Below are positions 26,169 to 34,165 of a stretch of DNA of 64,000 nt, piece by piece. The translations under genes and the position numbers were made by a program. This stretch comes from Hymenobacter sp. BT730. Its GTDB lineage: Bacteria; Bacteroidota; Bacteroidia; Cytophagales; Hymenobacteraceae. Below the pieces are notes generated by a model that saw only the letters and a list, made by a program, of their open reading frames with translations, was not told where the DNA came from and did no database searches. The stretch lies in assembly GCF_030542105.1 (NCBI RefSeq), contig NZ_JAUOFB010000004.1, positions 1 to 64,000 on the forward strand, given 5' to 3'. Position 1 is the stretch's first letter, and every line of letters starts with the position of its first letter.

Positions 26169-26957
26169 ATGAATGCCTTCATTATAGAAGACGAGCCCCT
26201 GGCTGCCAAGCGCCTCGCCGACCTGCTGCGCCGCCAGGAGCCACCCGTAACTGTGCTGGCCACCGCCGATACGGTAGAAGCTGCCGCCGTATTGCTGGAA
26301 ACCGCCGCTACGCCGCCCGATGTGCTGTTTCTGGATATTCACCTGGCCGATGGACTAAGCTTTGAGCTGTTCGAAAAAACCACAGTGCGCAGCCCCGTCA
26401 TCTTCACCACCGCCTACGACCAGTATGCGCTGCGGGCCTTTAAGGTGAATAGCATTGACTACCTGCTGAAACCTATTGACGCCGAAGAGCTGCAGGCCGC
26501 CCTGCAAAAACTCCGCAACCTGCGGGGCACCGTCCCGACCAACGCCCCCGTTCCTGCTTTTGATGCCGCTATGCTCACGCAGGTATTGCAACAGCTGCAG
26601 CCAACCCAAAATCAGTATAAAAAGCAGTTTGTGGTAAAGGTAGGGGAGCACCTGAAGGTGATTCCTGTGGAGCAGATTAGTTACTTTTTTAGCCTAGAGA
26701 AAGCCACCTTCCTGCAAACCCGCGAAAACCGACGCTTTGTGCTGGATCAGACCCTGGAGCAATTGGAAAAGCTGCTGGACCCGGGCCAGTTTTTTCGCAT
26801 TAATCGCGGCTACTTGGTGCAGCACGATGCCATTCAGGACATTATTCACTACACCAACAGCCGCCTGAAAACCACCCTGCAGCCCGCCAGCCCCGAGGGC
26901 GACGTGCTGGTAAGCCGGGAGCGGGTGCCCGCCTTCCGGGCCTGGCTGGAGCGCTAA
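26169..26957 (+). CDS. LytTR-family response regulator
   Basis: The 262-residue regulator has a receiver domain (about 1-120) with acidic pocket EDE near 7-9, phospho-acceptor Asp56 in LFLDIHLADG, the switch Thr in FTTAYDQYAL and Lys in LLKPID. A linker and a LytTR DNA-binding domain (about 155-260; VVKVGEHLKVIPVEQISYFF, then QFFRINRGYLV) follow. LytTR proteins bind paired 9-bp direct repeats spaced about 12 bases. Such repeats stand before the two genes upstream of this operon, making them likely targets. It is the partner of the kinase ending 10 bases before it. Confidence 0.94.
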   Translation: MNAFIIEDEPLAAKRLADLLRRQEPPVTVLATADTVEAAAVLLETAATPPDVLFLDIHLADGLSFELFEKTTVRSPVIFTTAYDQYALRAFKVNSIDYLLKPIDAEELQAALQKLRNLRGTVPTNAPVPAFDAAMLTQVLQQLQPTQNQYKKQFVVKVGEHLKVIPVEQISYFFSLEKATFLQTRENRRFVLDQTLEQLEKLLDPGQFFRINRGYLVQHDAIQDIIHYTNSRLKTTLQPASPEGDVLVSRERVPAFRAWLER

Positions 26958-27037
26958 CCAGGCTCGAAAATCGGCCTTTTACTTTCGGCTGACGGGGTAG
27001 CGGCAACTGGAAGAAAAAGTTTTAACCCTGCTTTCCG

Positions 27038-27655
27038 ATGCATAAGTCGTCTGCAGTTGCCAACTCAGAGGCACGCCCCTGGTTACACCGCTTTGCCACT
27101 TATGTTTCGGTGGTGGGGCACCCGCTTATTACCAGCGTACTCTTCGCGGGTTTCGTTTCTTTTCGAATGCTTGGTTCCCGCACAGCAGGGTGGGTGGTTT
27201 TACTTTTGATGGCAGGGGTGATGGGGCCCATTGCGCTGTGGAATCAGGTACAGGTGCGCCGCGGCCGGTATTCCAATTTTGACGTGTCTAAGCGTCAGCA
27301 TCGCCACTCGTTCTATCCCCGTCTGCTGGGGTTGTTATGCCTGGCTACCGCCCTGTTGTCCTTCACCGATACCGCGCAACGGCTACAGGCAGGTATGGCC
27401 ATCAGTACCGCCATGCTGGGTATTTGCTATCTGCTCAACTTCTGGCTGAAAGTGTCGTTGCACGCTGCCATGTCGTTTTTTCTGGGCGGAGTACTGTGCT
27501 TGCTGCATCCGTTAAGCGGGGTGGTAGCGCTGAGTTTAGCCATATTGGTGGCCTGGTCCCGGCTGGTACTGGGGCGGCATACGCTGCCGGAGCTAGCAGT
27601 GGGCGGCGCAGTAGGGTGCGCTGCCGCTGTAGTGGTGTATGTACTGCTCCATTAG
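27038..27655 (+). CDS. PAP2-like membrane phosphatase
   Basis: The 205-residue membrane protein has about six helices. It carries a reduced PAP2 (phosphatidic acid phosphatase type 2) signature: SLHAA at 140-144 in place of PSGH, and SRLVLGRHTLPELAVGG at 174-190, which fits SRxxxxxHxxxD/E. A basic segment, NFDVSKRQHRHSFYP at 80-94, may supply the first phosphate-binding motif. Lipid-phosphate hydrolysis at the membrane is the likely role, but the non-standard first motifs leave activity uncertain. It follows the LytTR gene by 80 bases on the same strand and may be read through. Confidence 0.72.
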   Translation: MHKSSAVANSEARPWLHRFATYVSVVGHPLITSVLFAGFVSFRMLGSRTAGWVVLLLMAGVMGPIALWNQVQVRRGRYSNFDVSKRQHRHSFYPRLLGLLCLATALLSFTDTAQRLQAGMAISTAMLGICYLLNFWLKVSLHAAMSFFLGGVLCLLHPLSGVVALSLAILVAWSRLVLGRHTLPELAVGGAVGCAAAVVVYVLLH

Positions 27656-27680
27656 TGCGGCCAGAGAAGGGCCGGCCGCT

Positions 27681-28316
27681 TTACCAGGCAGTATCCAGCT
27701 CCCGTTGAAATGCTTCCAGAAACAGCCCCACGTGGTAGCCGTCGGCCAGGCCGTGGTGCACGTTTACGGCCACCGGCAGCAGCAGCTTTTCTCCCTCGCG
27801 GCGGTAGCGGCCCACGGAGATTTTGGGTATGCTGTCGGGGTGAGCAAAGTGGCGGGCGTGGGTGAGGCTGGTAAAGGCAATCCAGGGCAGGGCCGAAAAG
27901 TGGATGACATCGGGGCGGGCAGCATTTTCATTCAGGCGCAGCCCGGTAGACTGGGCCACGGCGGCCATTTCCTGGCGCAGCCCCACGGTGAAATCGGCCA
28001 GCGACTCGGCAAAGGGAATAAAGGAAAAGGCGAAGGTATTGTCTTCGCGGGTGAGGGTTGCGGAAACGTGAATCTGGTCGTACAAGTATACCCGGCCCTC
28101 CTCCACGCGGTAGCGCATGGCTTCCACCTGGTTCACGGCTTTCAGGGCGGCGTGTAAGTAGTGCTGAAAAAATGACTCGTTGCGCGCTTTGGCCTGCTGG
28201 TAGGCGAGGGTACCATCTACCTCCGCTACCACTCCAAAAAAGGGCTCATTGAAGGCCGAAAAAAACGTGAAATGCTCGCGGCGGTTCCAGGTCGAAAGGT
28301 CAATCTGCTGCTTCAT
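27681..28316 (-). CDS. CatA-family chloramphenicol O-acetyltransferase-like protein
   Basis: The 211-residue product starts at the ATG at 28316 (MKQQIDLSTWNRREHF); a longer in-frame reading is not protein-like. Length and layout match type A chloramphenicol acetyltransferases: WNRREHFTFF at the start, SFIPFAE in the middle, and VNVHHGLADGYHVG near the end with catalytic His188 in HHxxxDG. Known members transfer acetyl from acetyl-CoA to chloramphenicol, but chromosomal relatives in Bacteroidota may have other acceptors. It sits alone between convergent and divergent genes with no mobile-element signs. Confidence 0.88.
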   Translation of the reverse strand: MKQQIDLSTWNRREHFTFFSAFNEPFFGVVAEVDGTLAYQQAKARNESFFQHYLHAALKAVNQVEAMRYRVEEGRVYLYDQIHVSATLTREDNTFAFSFIPFAESLADFTVGLRQEMAAVAQSTGLRLNENAARPDVIHFSALPWIAFTSLTHARHFAHPDSIPKISVGRYRREGEKLLLPVAVNVHHGLADGYHVGLFLEAFQRELDTAW

Positions 28317-28391
28317 GGGCGGCAAGTTCGATAACTTTACGGGCCTTTTCTGCCTGTCTTTCCTGGACAGGGCTCTACTTTGACTTGCCTT

Positions 28392-29108
28392 ATGCCTGCT
28401 CCCGTGCTCATTGCCTTCGATGCTGATGATACCCTGTGGCCCAATCAGCCGCACTTCGACTATGCGGAGGCGCAGCTTTACACGCTGCTCACACATTACG
28501 CCGATGCCGGCACGCTGGGAAACCGTTTTAATGACATGCATCGCCAGAATATGCACCTGTTCGGTTACGGGGCTAAGTCGTTTATGCTGTCGATGATTGA
28601 GACTATCATTCAGCTGACCGATGGAGCAGTGACAGGTACCGAAATTCACCATATTCTGGTGGAGGGCAAACGCCTGCTGGAATTTCCCATTGAGCTATTG
28701 CCGGGCGTGGAGGAAGTGCTGCACACGCTGCGCCAGCGCGGTCAGCGCCTCATGCTCATCACCAAAGGCGACCTGTTCGACCAGGAAAGCAAACTGGCCC
28801 GCTCCGGCCTCGGCGACTACTTCGACCACGTAGAAATTGTAAGCGAGAAGAACGAGGCCACTTACCAGCGCATTCTAAGCCGCTATCAGGTACTGCCGGA
28901 GAATTTTATCATGATTGGCAACTCCCTGAAATCTGATATTCTGCCGGTGGCGCGGCTGGGTGCCCACGCCGTACATGTTCCCTACCACACTACCTGGGTA
29001 ATGGAAGAGGTGCCCGCAGAGCAATTGGTAGGCGTGCCCTTTCATCAGATAACGGCGCTAAGCGAAGTGCTGGAGCTGTTAAATACAAAGGGTCTGTCAG
29101 TCAGATAG
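28392..29108 (+). CDS. HAD-family hydrolase
   Basis: The 238-residue product (ATG at 28392; the in-frame TTG at 28380 is less likely) is a haloacid dehalogenase-type phosphatase. Motif I FDADDTLW has nucleophile Asp10 and acid Asp12. A helical cap follows (about 20-95), then motif II LMLITKGD, and motif III/IV MIGNSLKSDILPVARLG. The substrate is unknown; small phosphorylated metabolites are usual. It is divergent from the CatA-like gene and followed by the GH127 gene after a 163-base gap. Confidence 0.88.
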   Translation: MPAPVLIAFDADDTLWPNQPHFDYAEAQLYTLLTHYADAGTLGNRFNDMHRQNMHLFGYGAKSFMLSMIETIIQLTDGAVTGTEIHHILVEGKRLLEFPIELLPGVEEVLHTLRQRGQRLMLITKGDLFDQESKLARSGLGDYFDHVEIVSEKNEATYQRILSRYQVLPENFIMIGNSLKSDILPVARLGAHAVHVPYHTTWVMEEVPAEQLVGVPFHQITALSEVLELLNTKGLSVR

Positions 29109-29271
29109 GACGTTGAGGGTAGCTGCTCTTAAGGGTGAAGGAAATCTGTTTTTCAACGCTGGAGTAGCCGAATGCACAAGAAAACTAATGGCCCGGATAG
29201 GCCGAAAAACTGGCAGGACGATTCCGGCTCCGTATCTTTCATCCTTTGTGAAACGCCCGTTTTTGGTTTCG

Positions 29272-31242
29272 ATGCGGAGAATTCTCTTGTTGGTGTGCAG
29301 CGTATGCCTGCCAACGGTACTAACCTGGGCGCAACCCCGCCCACAGGCCCTGCAGTGGCTATATTTCGCGGAAGTAAAGCCCCGCGGCTGGCTACTTCAG
29401 CAAATGCAGCACGACCTGCAGGATGGCTTTGTGGGTCATTTGGATGAGCTGGTGCCTGACCTCATCGTGAAAGATGACATCTATGGCAAGCACCGCCTGA
29501 CCAAGGAAGTAAAGCGCAAAGATGTGGGCGCCATTGGCAGCGGCGAGTGGGATGTGCAGTACCTATGGTGGAACTCCGAAACCCAGTCGAACTGGCGCGA
29601 CGGCATGGTGCGCCACGCTCTGCTAACGGATAACACGGCCTATCTACAGAAAGCCCGCACCGAAGTAAACCGGCTACTGGCTACTCAGGATAAAGATGGT
29701 TACCTGGGCGTGTACGCTCCCGATTTGCGCTATCGTTTCACCGGCGAAAACGGCGAATTGTGGGCGCAAACTACCTTGTTCCGCATGCTGCTGGGTTACT
29801 ATGAAGCCACCCGGGAGCCGCGGGTGCTGAAGGCCATTGAGCGGGCGGTAGCCGTTACCATGCGGGCTTATCCGTTGCGAAAGGCCACACCTTTTAAGGC
29901 CGAAAAACCCTTTGCGGGCCTGGCGCACGGCCTGGCTTTCACTGACGTGCTGGACCGGCTCTATCAACTCACAGGCCGCGCCGAGTATCTGGAATATGCC
30001 GCCTGGCTGTATCAGGATTACTGCGAGCATCCGCCCATGGAGGAGGATATTGCCTGGCAAAACCTGCTCAACCCGATGTATGCCTTCAAAGGTCACGGGG
30101 TGCACACCTATGAGCATCTTCGCTCGCTCCTCACGGCTTATTATGCGGGCCAGGGCAAGGCCGCGGTAGCTCTGCAGGCACCGCTGGCGGCTTATGAGCA
30201 GAAACTGCAAGCTACGCTCAGCCCCAGCGGCGGCCCCATCGGCGACGAATGGATTGTAAAGCGCACCGCCAATGCCAGCACTACCGGCTACGAGTATTGC
30301 TCCATACATGAGCTGCTGGATTCTTACAGCCAACTCCTGCAGAAAACCGGCGACCTGCAGTATGCTGACCGTATGGAATGGCTGCTGTATAACGCCGGAC
30401 AAGGGGCGCGCCATCCGCAAGAGCCCAGCATTGCCTATCTAAAAACCGACAACTCCTTTTCCATGACTGGGCCGCTGACGCCCTCCGCCAGTGACCCGCA
30501 AACGCGCTTTAAGTACTCGCCTGCCCACCAGGATGCGGCCGTTTGCTGCGTGCCGAATGCCGGGCGCCTGTATCCGTATTTCGTGAAGGCCATGTGGATG
30601 CGCAATAACCAGGGTTTGCTGTGTACACTCTACGGACCCAATGTGCTGGAGACTCAGGTGCGCAACACCAAGCTGAAAATAGAGCAGGCCACCCGGTACC
30701 CTTTTGATTTCACCAGCCAGTTTACCATTACCATTCAGCAGCCCACGGCACTGGAGCTGGCTTTCCGGAAGCCACGCTGGGCCTCCGGGGTAAAAGTGGT
30801 GGCGAAAGGAGCCAAGGTGCAGCAGCTGGCCGACCGGGTCATCCTCACTAAAACCTGGCGCACCGGAGACAAAGTCCAACTGCGCTTTACCACCACGCCT
30901 AAAATGCAGCAGGATGGGCAGGGCGACACCTATTTCAGCCTAGGGCCACTGGTAATGGCTCTGCCGTTTACCACTGAGCCCAAGCCCGGCAAGGCCTTCC
31001 CCGTGCCCGGGTTCCGCGACGTGTACTACCCGAAAGCCACCAACACCAACTGGAAAATAACGCCCGCCACAGCGGCCAGTCTGCGCGTGCAAACAGCACC
31101 CGTGGCTGCAGGCGGCACACCCTGGAGCAGTACCCCAACCGTAACTGCTATGCTCCAGAATGAAGGCAGTCAGCAGGAGGAGAAAGTAACGCTGGTGCCG
31201 ATGGGCGGCACCATCCTGCGCCGCGTCACTTTCAGCAAGTAG
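29272..31242 (+). CDS. GH127-type (DUF1680) glycoside hydrolase, likely beta-L-arabinofuranosidase
   Basis: The 656-residue exported enzyme starts at the ATG at 29272 (MRRILLLVCSVCLPTVLTWAQ), giving a clean signal peptide; the frame upstream to 29113 is not homologous. It has an (alpha/alpha)6-barrel (about 40-470) and C-terminal beta domains. In GH127 beta-L-arabinofuranosidases zinc is held by a Glu and three Cys, one being the nucleophile. The matching residues are present: Glu341 and Cys343 in YEYCS, and the pair Cys425-Cys426 in AVCCVPN. It probably trims arabinose from plant glycans in the periplasm. No other glycan genes lie beside it. Confidence 0.9.
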   Translation: MRRILLLVCSVCLPTVLTWAQPRPQALQWLYFAEVKPRGWLLQQMQHDLQDGFVGHLDELVPDLIVKDDIYGKHRLTKEVKRKDVGAIGSGEWDVQYLWWNSETQSNWRDGMVRHALLTDNTAYLQKARTEVNRLLATQDKDGYLGVYAPDLRYRFTGENGELWAQTTLFRMLLGYYEATREPRVLKAIERAVAVTMRAYPLRKATPFKAEKPFAGLAHGLAFTDVLDRLYQLTGRAEYLEYAAWLYQDYCEHPPMEEDIAWQNLLNPMYAFKGHGVHTYEHLRSLLTAYYAGQGKAAVALQAPLAAYEQKLQATLSPSGGPIGDEWIVKRTANASTTGYEYCSIHELLDSYSQLLQKTGDLQYADRMEWLLYNAGQGARHPQEPSIAYLKTDNSFSMTGPLTPSASDPQTRFKYSPAHQDAAVCCVPNAGRLYPYFVKAMWMRNNQGLLCTLYGPNVLETQVRNTKLKIEQATRYPFDFTSQFTITIQQPTALELAFRKPRWASGVKVVAKGAKVQQLADRVILTKTWRTGDKVQLRFTTTPKMQQDGQGDTYFSLGPLVMALPFTTEPKPGKAFPVPGFRDVYYPKATNTNWKITPATAASLRVQTAPVAAGGTPWSSTPTVTAMLQNEGSQQEEKVTLVPMGGTILRRVTFSK

Positions 31243-31251
31243 TCAGCCTAA

Positions 31252-32013
31252 TTAGCCCTCCAGCCAGCTTTTCACGGCCCCAGCCTTTTCCCGGCTTACC
31301 AGCACCTCATCGGTGGGCGCAGGCTGCAGATCCAGTTTCAGCTTGCCGTTGAAATGCGGGTGCAGGCGCTGCACGGCCGGTAGCTGCGCTATAAACTGGC
31401 GGTTGAGGCGGAAAAACTGGTGAGCATCCAATTGCTGTTCCAGCTGCTCCAGGGTGTAGTCTACCAAGTAGCGCTGGCCGTTGCGGGTAACCAGCGTCAC
31501 AGTTTCGTTGCGGCTTTGAAACCAGGCAATGTCGGTGGTTTGAATAGGTAACAGCTGCTCTCCCTGGCGTACCAGAAAACGGGTTTTGGGAGCCTGGCTG
31601 TTGGATGAGGTATTCAAGAGGGGCTGCAATTGCTCGGCTACCTCCGAGGCGGCCGGGCGGTGCCACTGCCGCAACTTTTGCAGAGCCGCCTGCAGCTCCG
31701 TCAGCTTAATGGGTTTCAGCAGATAGTCTACGCTGTGGGTTTTAAACGCCTGCAGGGCATACTGATCATAGGCGGTGGTGAAGATGACCGGGCTGGAAAC
31801 CACCAGCTGATCAAACACATCCAGACTGATACCATCGGCCAAATGAATATCAGCCAGAATCAGGTCGGGGGGCGGGTTATTTTGTAGCCACGCTACAGCC
31901 CCGGCTACAGTATCCAGCTGGGCCACTACCTGCGCTTCGGGCGCGGCCTGATTGAGCAGGCGCTGCAGCCGCTCAGCGGCGGGATATTCGTCTTCGAGAA
32001 TTAAAACGCGCAT
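31252..32013 (-). CDS. LytTR-family response regulator (second pair)
   Basis: The 253-residue regulator has a receiver (EDE at 7-9, Asp55 in LILADIHLADG, FTTAYDQYALQAF) and a LytTR domain (about 145-250; FLVRQGEQLLPIQTTDIAWF, QFFRLNRQFIAQL). It is a clear paralogue of the regulator at 26169, with near-identical blocks around DIHLADG and TTAYDQYAL. It is encoded 5 bases after its kinase. Its stop lies only 9 bases from the convergent GH127 stop, with no visible terminator between. Targets are not apparent from local sequence. Confidence 0.93.
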   Translation of the reverse strand: MRVLILEDEYPAAERLQRLLNQAAPEAQVVAQLDTVAGAVAWLQNNPPPDLILADIHLADGISLDVFDQLVVSSPVIFTTAYDQYALQAFKTHSVDYLLKPIKLTELQAALQKLRQWHRPAASEVAEQLQPLLNTSSNSQAPKTRFLVRQGEQLLPIQTTDIAWFQSRNETVTLVTRNGQRYLVDYTLEQLEQQLDAHQFFRLNRQFIAQLPAVQRLHPHFNGKLKLDLQPAPTDEVLVSREKAGAVKSWLEG

Positions 32014-32018
32014 AGGTT

Positions 32019-33056
32019 TTATGCTGTGCCTGCCAGGGGTTGAGCGTTAGCGGTGGGCGGGAGGAGCGGCAAATGAACGGTGAAATCAGTAGCGGTATCC
32101 AGTACCTGTACGGGTAGCTGCGGGGCGAGCAGCGCATACCTTTCGCGGATGTTGCGCAGGCCCATGCCGGTGCTGGGGGCCAGAGTTGTGCGGGGGCGGC
32201 GGACGTTGTGCACCACCAGCCAGCCATCGTGCGCCGATACTTCTACCTGAAGGGGATATTGGCGCGAGGCTTCGTTGTGCTTGAGCGCATTTTCTATCAG
32301 AAGCTGCACGCTTAGCGGGGCCACCTGCTGGTCCAGCAACGTGGGCGGGACTTGTATTTCTACCTGCAGGTTGTCGCGCAGCCGGGCTTTTTGCAGTGCC
32401 ACGTAGGCTTCCACAAACGCCAGCTCGTCGCGCAGGGGCACGGTGCGTTGCTCACGGCTTAGCAGCACGTAGCGGTATACATCGGCCAGCTGCTCTACAA
32501 ACTGCTGGGCCGGCTCATTCTCGGGCTCAATAAAAGCGGAAAGGGTATTAAGAGAGTTGAAGAGAAAGTGGGGGTCCAGCTGCTGCTGCAGGGCTTCCAA
32601 CTGGGCCCGCTGACTGGCGCTTTGCAGCTGCTCGGCCCGGCGCACGTTTTCCTCCCATTGCCGGAAGAAATTCCAGCTTTCGTAAATCAGCTGCACCACT
32701 ACCGTCGGCACCATGTTCAGCCCGAACTCAAAGAAAAACGTGGGCAGGCTGAGCTGGCCGCCATGGGTGCGTGCTTCAATGGAGCCCAAAACCAGCGTGA
32801 CGACGGCCGTAATCAGGGTGTTGGTAATGGCCAGCAGCCACAGCCGCTTCCGCGTTTGCTCCACCCGCGGATAGCGCCGAAACAAGTACCGCCACAAGGC
32901 CCGTCCGGTCAGCCAGAAGCAGGCCGTAAAGCCCATCGATATCGGCCAGGCTATCAGAAACTCCGTCAGGGAATTGATGTGCAGCAGGCCCCGCGGCAGC
33001 ATGACCAGTATGGAGAGAATCGGGATGCCCAGAAGCAGAAAGCGGCGGTCATTCAT
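32019..33056 (-). CDS. LytS-type sensor histidine kinase (second pair)
   Basis: The 345-residue membrane kinase has four hydrophobic helices (about 8-130), a coiled coil (EENVRRAEQLQSASQRAQLE), a His_kinase domain with His163 in LDPHFLFNSLNTL, and a HATPase with LLIENALKHNE and GMGLRNI. There is no separate sensor domain. It is paralogous to the kinase at 25070. A -7 element lies only 5 bases before the ATG, so the transcript may be leaderless. It is co-transcribed with the regulator downstream. Confidence 0.93.
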   Translation of the reverse strand: MNDRRFLLLGIPILSILVMLPRGLLHINSLTEFLIAWPISMGFTACFWLTGRALWRYLFRRYPRVEQTRKRLWLLAITNTLITAVVTLVLGSIEARTHGGQLSLPTFFFEFGLNMVPTVVVQLIYESWNFFRQWEENVRRAEQLQSASQRAQLEALQQQLDPHFLFNSLNTLSAFIEPENEPAQQFVEQLADVYRYVLLSREQRTVPLRDELAFVEAYVALQKARLRDNLQVEIQVPPTLLDQQVAPLSVQLLIENALKHNEASRQYPLQVEVSAHDGWLVVHNVRRPRTTLAPSTGMGLRNIRERYALLAPQLPVQVLDTATDFTVHLPLLPPTANAQPLAGTA

Positions 33057-33061
33057 ACCGG

Positions 33062-33069
33062 CAAAAGTA
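33062..33069 (-). promoter_or_regulatory. -7 element next to the LytS start codon
   Basis: CAAAAGTA on the + strand reads TACTTTTG on the - strand, a perfect TAnnTTTG. Only 5 bases separate it from the ATG at 33056, so transcription would begin at or near the start codon. Confidence 0.5.
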
Positions 33070-33124
33070 GAAGAATATGGGAGCTGCGCTAAGCGTTTCT
33101 AAAAGGCTGTCTTACCGATACGAA

Positions 33125-33166
33125 ATAGTCCGTCCTGTCTGGCTAATGCTCGACAGGACGGACTAT
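33125..33166. repeat. 15-bp palindromic hairpin, possibly a short member of an intergenic repeat family
   Basis: Perfect 15-bp arms (33125-33139 and 33152-33166) surround a 12-base loop, between the hydrolase stop (33178) and the second LytS promoter. The left arm matches 14 of 15 bases at 35942-35956, the edge of the larger palindromic repeat. It may act as the terminator of the hydrolase gene, although a T tract is lacking. Confidence 0.65.
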
Positions 33167-33177
33167 GACTCAATTTA

Positions 33178-34122
33178 CTAACGGCGGGGCAGCTTGCGCA
33201 CAAACCCTTGTACTGCCTGGTTAAACTCTTTGGGATTATCCAGGAAGGGCGTGTGTCTGCCCGGCAGTATCACTACGCGCTGCTGCGGGAACTGGAAGGA
33301 CTTATAGTGCTCGGGGCCGGTCATGTAATCCCGCTGGCCGGTGAGCACCAGGACTGGCATGGTGAGGGAGGCCGTGGCCGGGGTGAAGTCCTGCACGTAG
33401 CGGCCGGGGGCTTTAAACATATTGGCGGCGAAGTCACGGTTGCTGGTCTGGCCTTTCATTACGCGGTTCACGCGGGCGGCGGTAGAATCGGAGGCGTATT
33501 GCAGTTGGTTGTAAAGCTTTTGCTGCTGCAGCATGGCCGAAACCATGAAATAACGCTGGGGTAGGGGCGCGGCGGCATCCAGCGGAGGGCGCGTAGCAGC
33601 GGGCAACAGATTGTAGCCGTAGGCGGTGGTGCTTTCCATGGCAGCTGGTAGGTTCAGAATGCTGTTTACCAGAATAAGCGCCTGCACATGCTGGGGATAC
33701 TTCTGAGCATAGGCCGTGGCAATAATACCGCCGAAGGAGTGGGCCATTACCACCCATTTTTCCAGGTGCAGCTGCTGGCGTATTTCCTCCAGGTCCTCTA
33801 CCTGCCGCTCCAGGGAATAGTTGAGCTTAGTGTGGCTGGCCGAACGGCCACTACCGCGCTGGTCCACATAAATCATTTGAAGCTTTTCTTCCAGTGGCTG
33901 GCCAGCCAGCTTCTCAAACCCGTAGCTGCCGGCCCCGGGGCCGCCGTGAACAAACACACAGGGCGTGCCTTTACCCGCTACCCGCACATACAGCGCCACG
34001 CCATCAGAAGTAGTAACCGGGGTAAAGCCATTGTTTAGTGCGCTGGCCTGCAGGTGCAGGGGCTGGCTGAGCAGGAACATCAAACCAAACAATACCAGGG
34101 CGGAGCGGAAGAGAGAGTTCAT
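33178..34122 (-). CDS. Exported alpha/beta hydrolase (proline iminopeptidase-like)
   Basis: The 314-residue product starts at the ATG at 34122 (MNSLFRSALVLFGLMFLL), with a signal peptide through about residue 27. The alpha/beta-hydrolase fold shows the oxyanion block FVHGGPGAGS, the strand VDQRGSGRS, nucleophile Ser129 in AHSFGG, acid Asp in GQRDYMTG and His in GRHTPF. The HGGPG and DQRGSGRS blocks are typical of proline iminopeptidase (S33) relatives, but substrate specificity is not readable. It is followed by hairpin 33125-33166. The next gene upstream is 43 bases away on the same strand. Confidence 0.87.
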   Translation of the reverse strand: MNSLFRSALVLFGLMFLLSQPLHLQASALNNGFTPVTTSDGVALYVRVAGKGTPCVFVHGGPGAGSYGFEKLAGQPLEEKLQMIYVDQRGSGRSASHTKLNYSLERQVEDLEEIRQQLHLEKWVVMAHSFGGIIATAYAQKYPQHVQALILVNSILNLPAAMESTTAYGYNLLPAATRPPLDAAAPLPQRYFMVSAMLQQQKLYNQLQYASDSTAARVNRVMKGQTSNRDFAANMFKAPGRYVQDFTPATASLTMPVLVLTGQRDYMTGPEHYKSFQFPQQRVVILPGRHTPFLDNPKEFNQAVQGFVRKLPRR

Positions 34123-34165
34123 AACGGAGGAAAGGGAGGGTAGAAGAATGAACACTAGAAGTCGT

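Noticed and set aside
28317..28652. N-terminal extension of the CatA-like gene
   Set aside because: It runs through the divergent promoter region into the HAD gene and does not resemble the family.
29113..29271. Upstream extension of the GH127 gene
   Set aside because: It places 53 non-homologous residues before a clean signal peptide; the ATG at 29272 is better.
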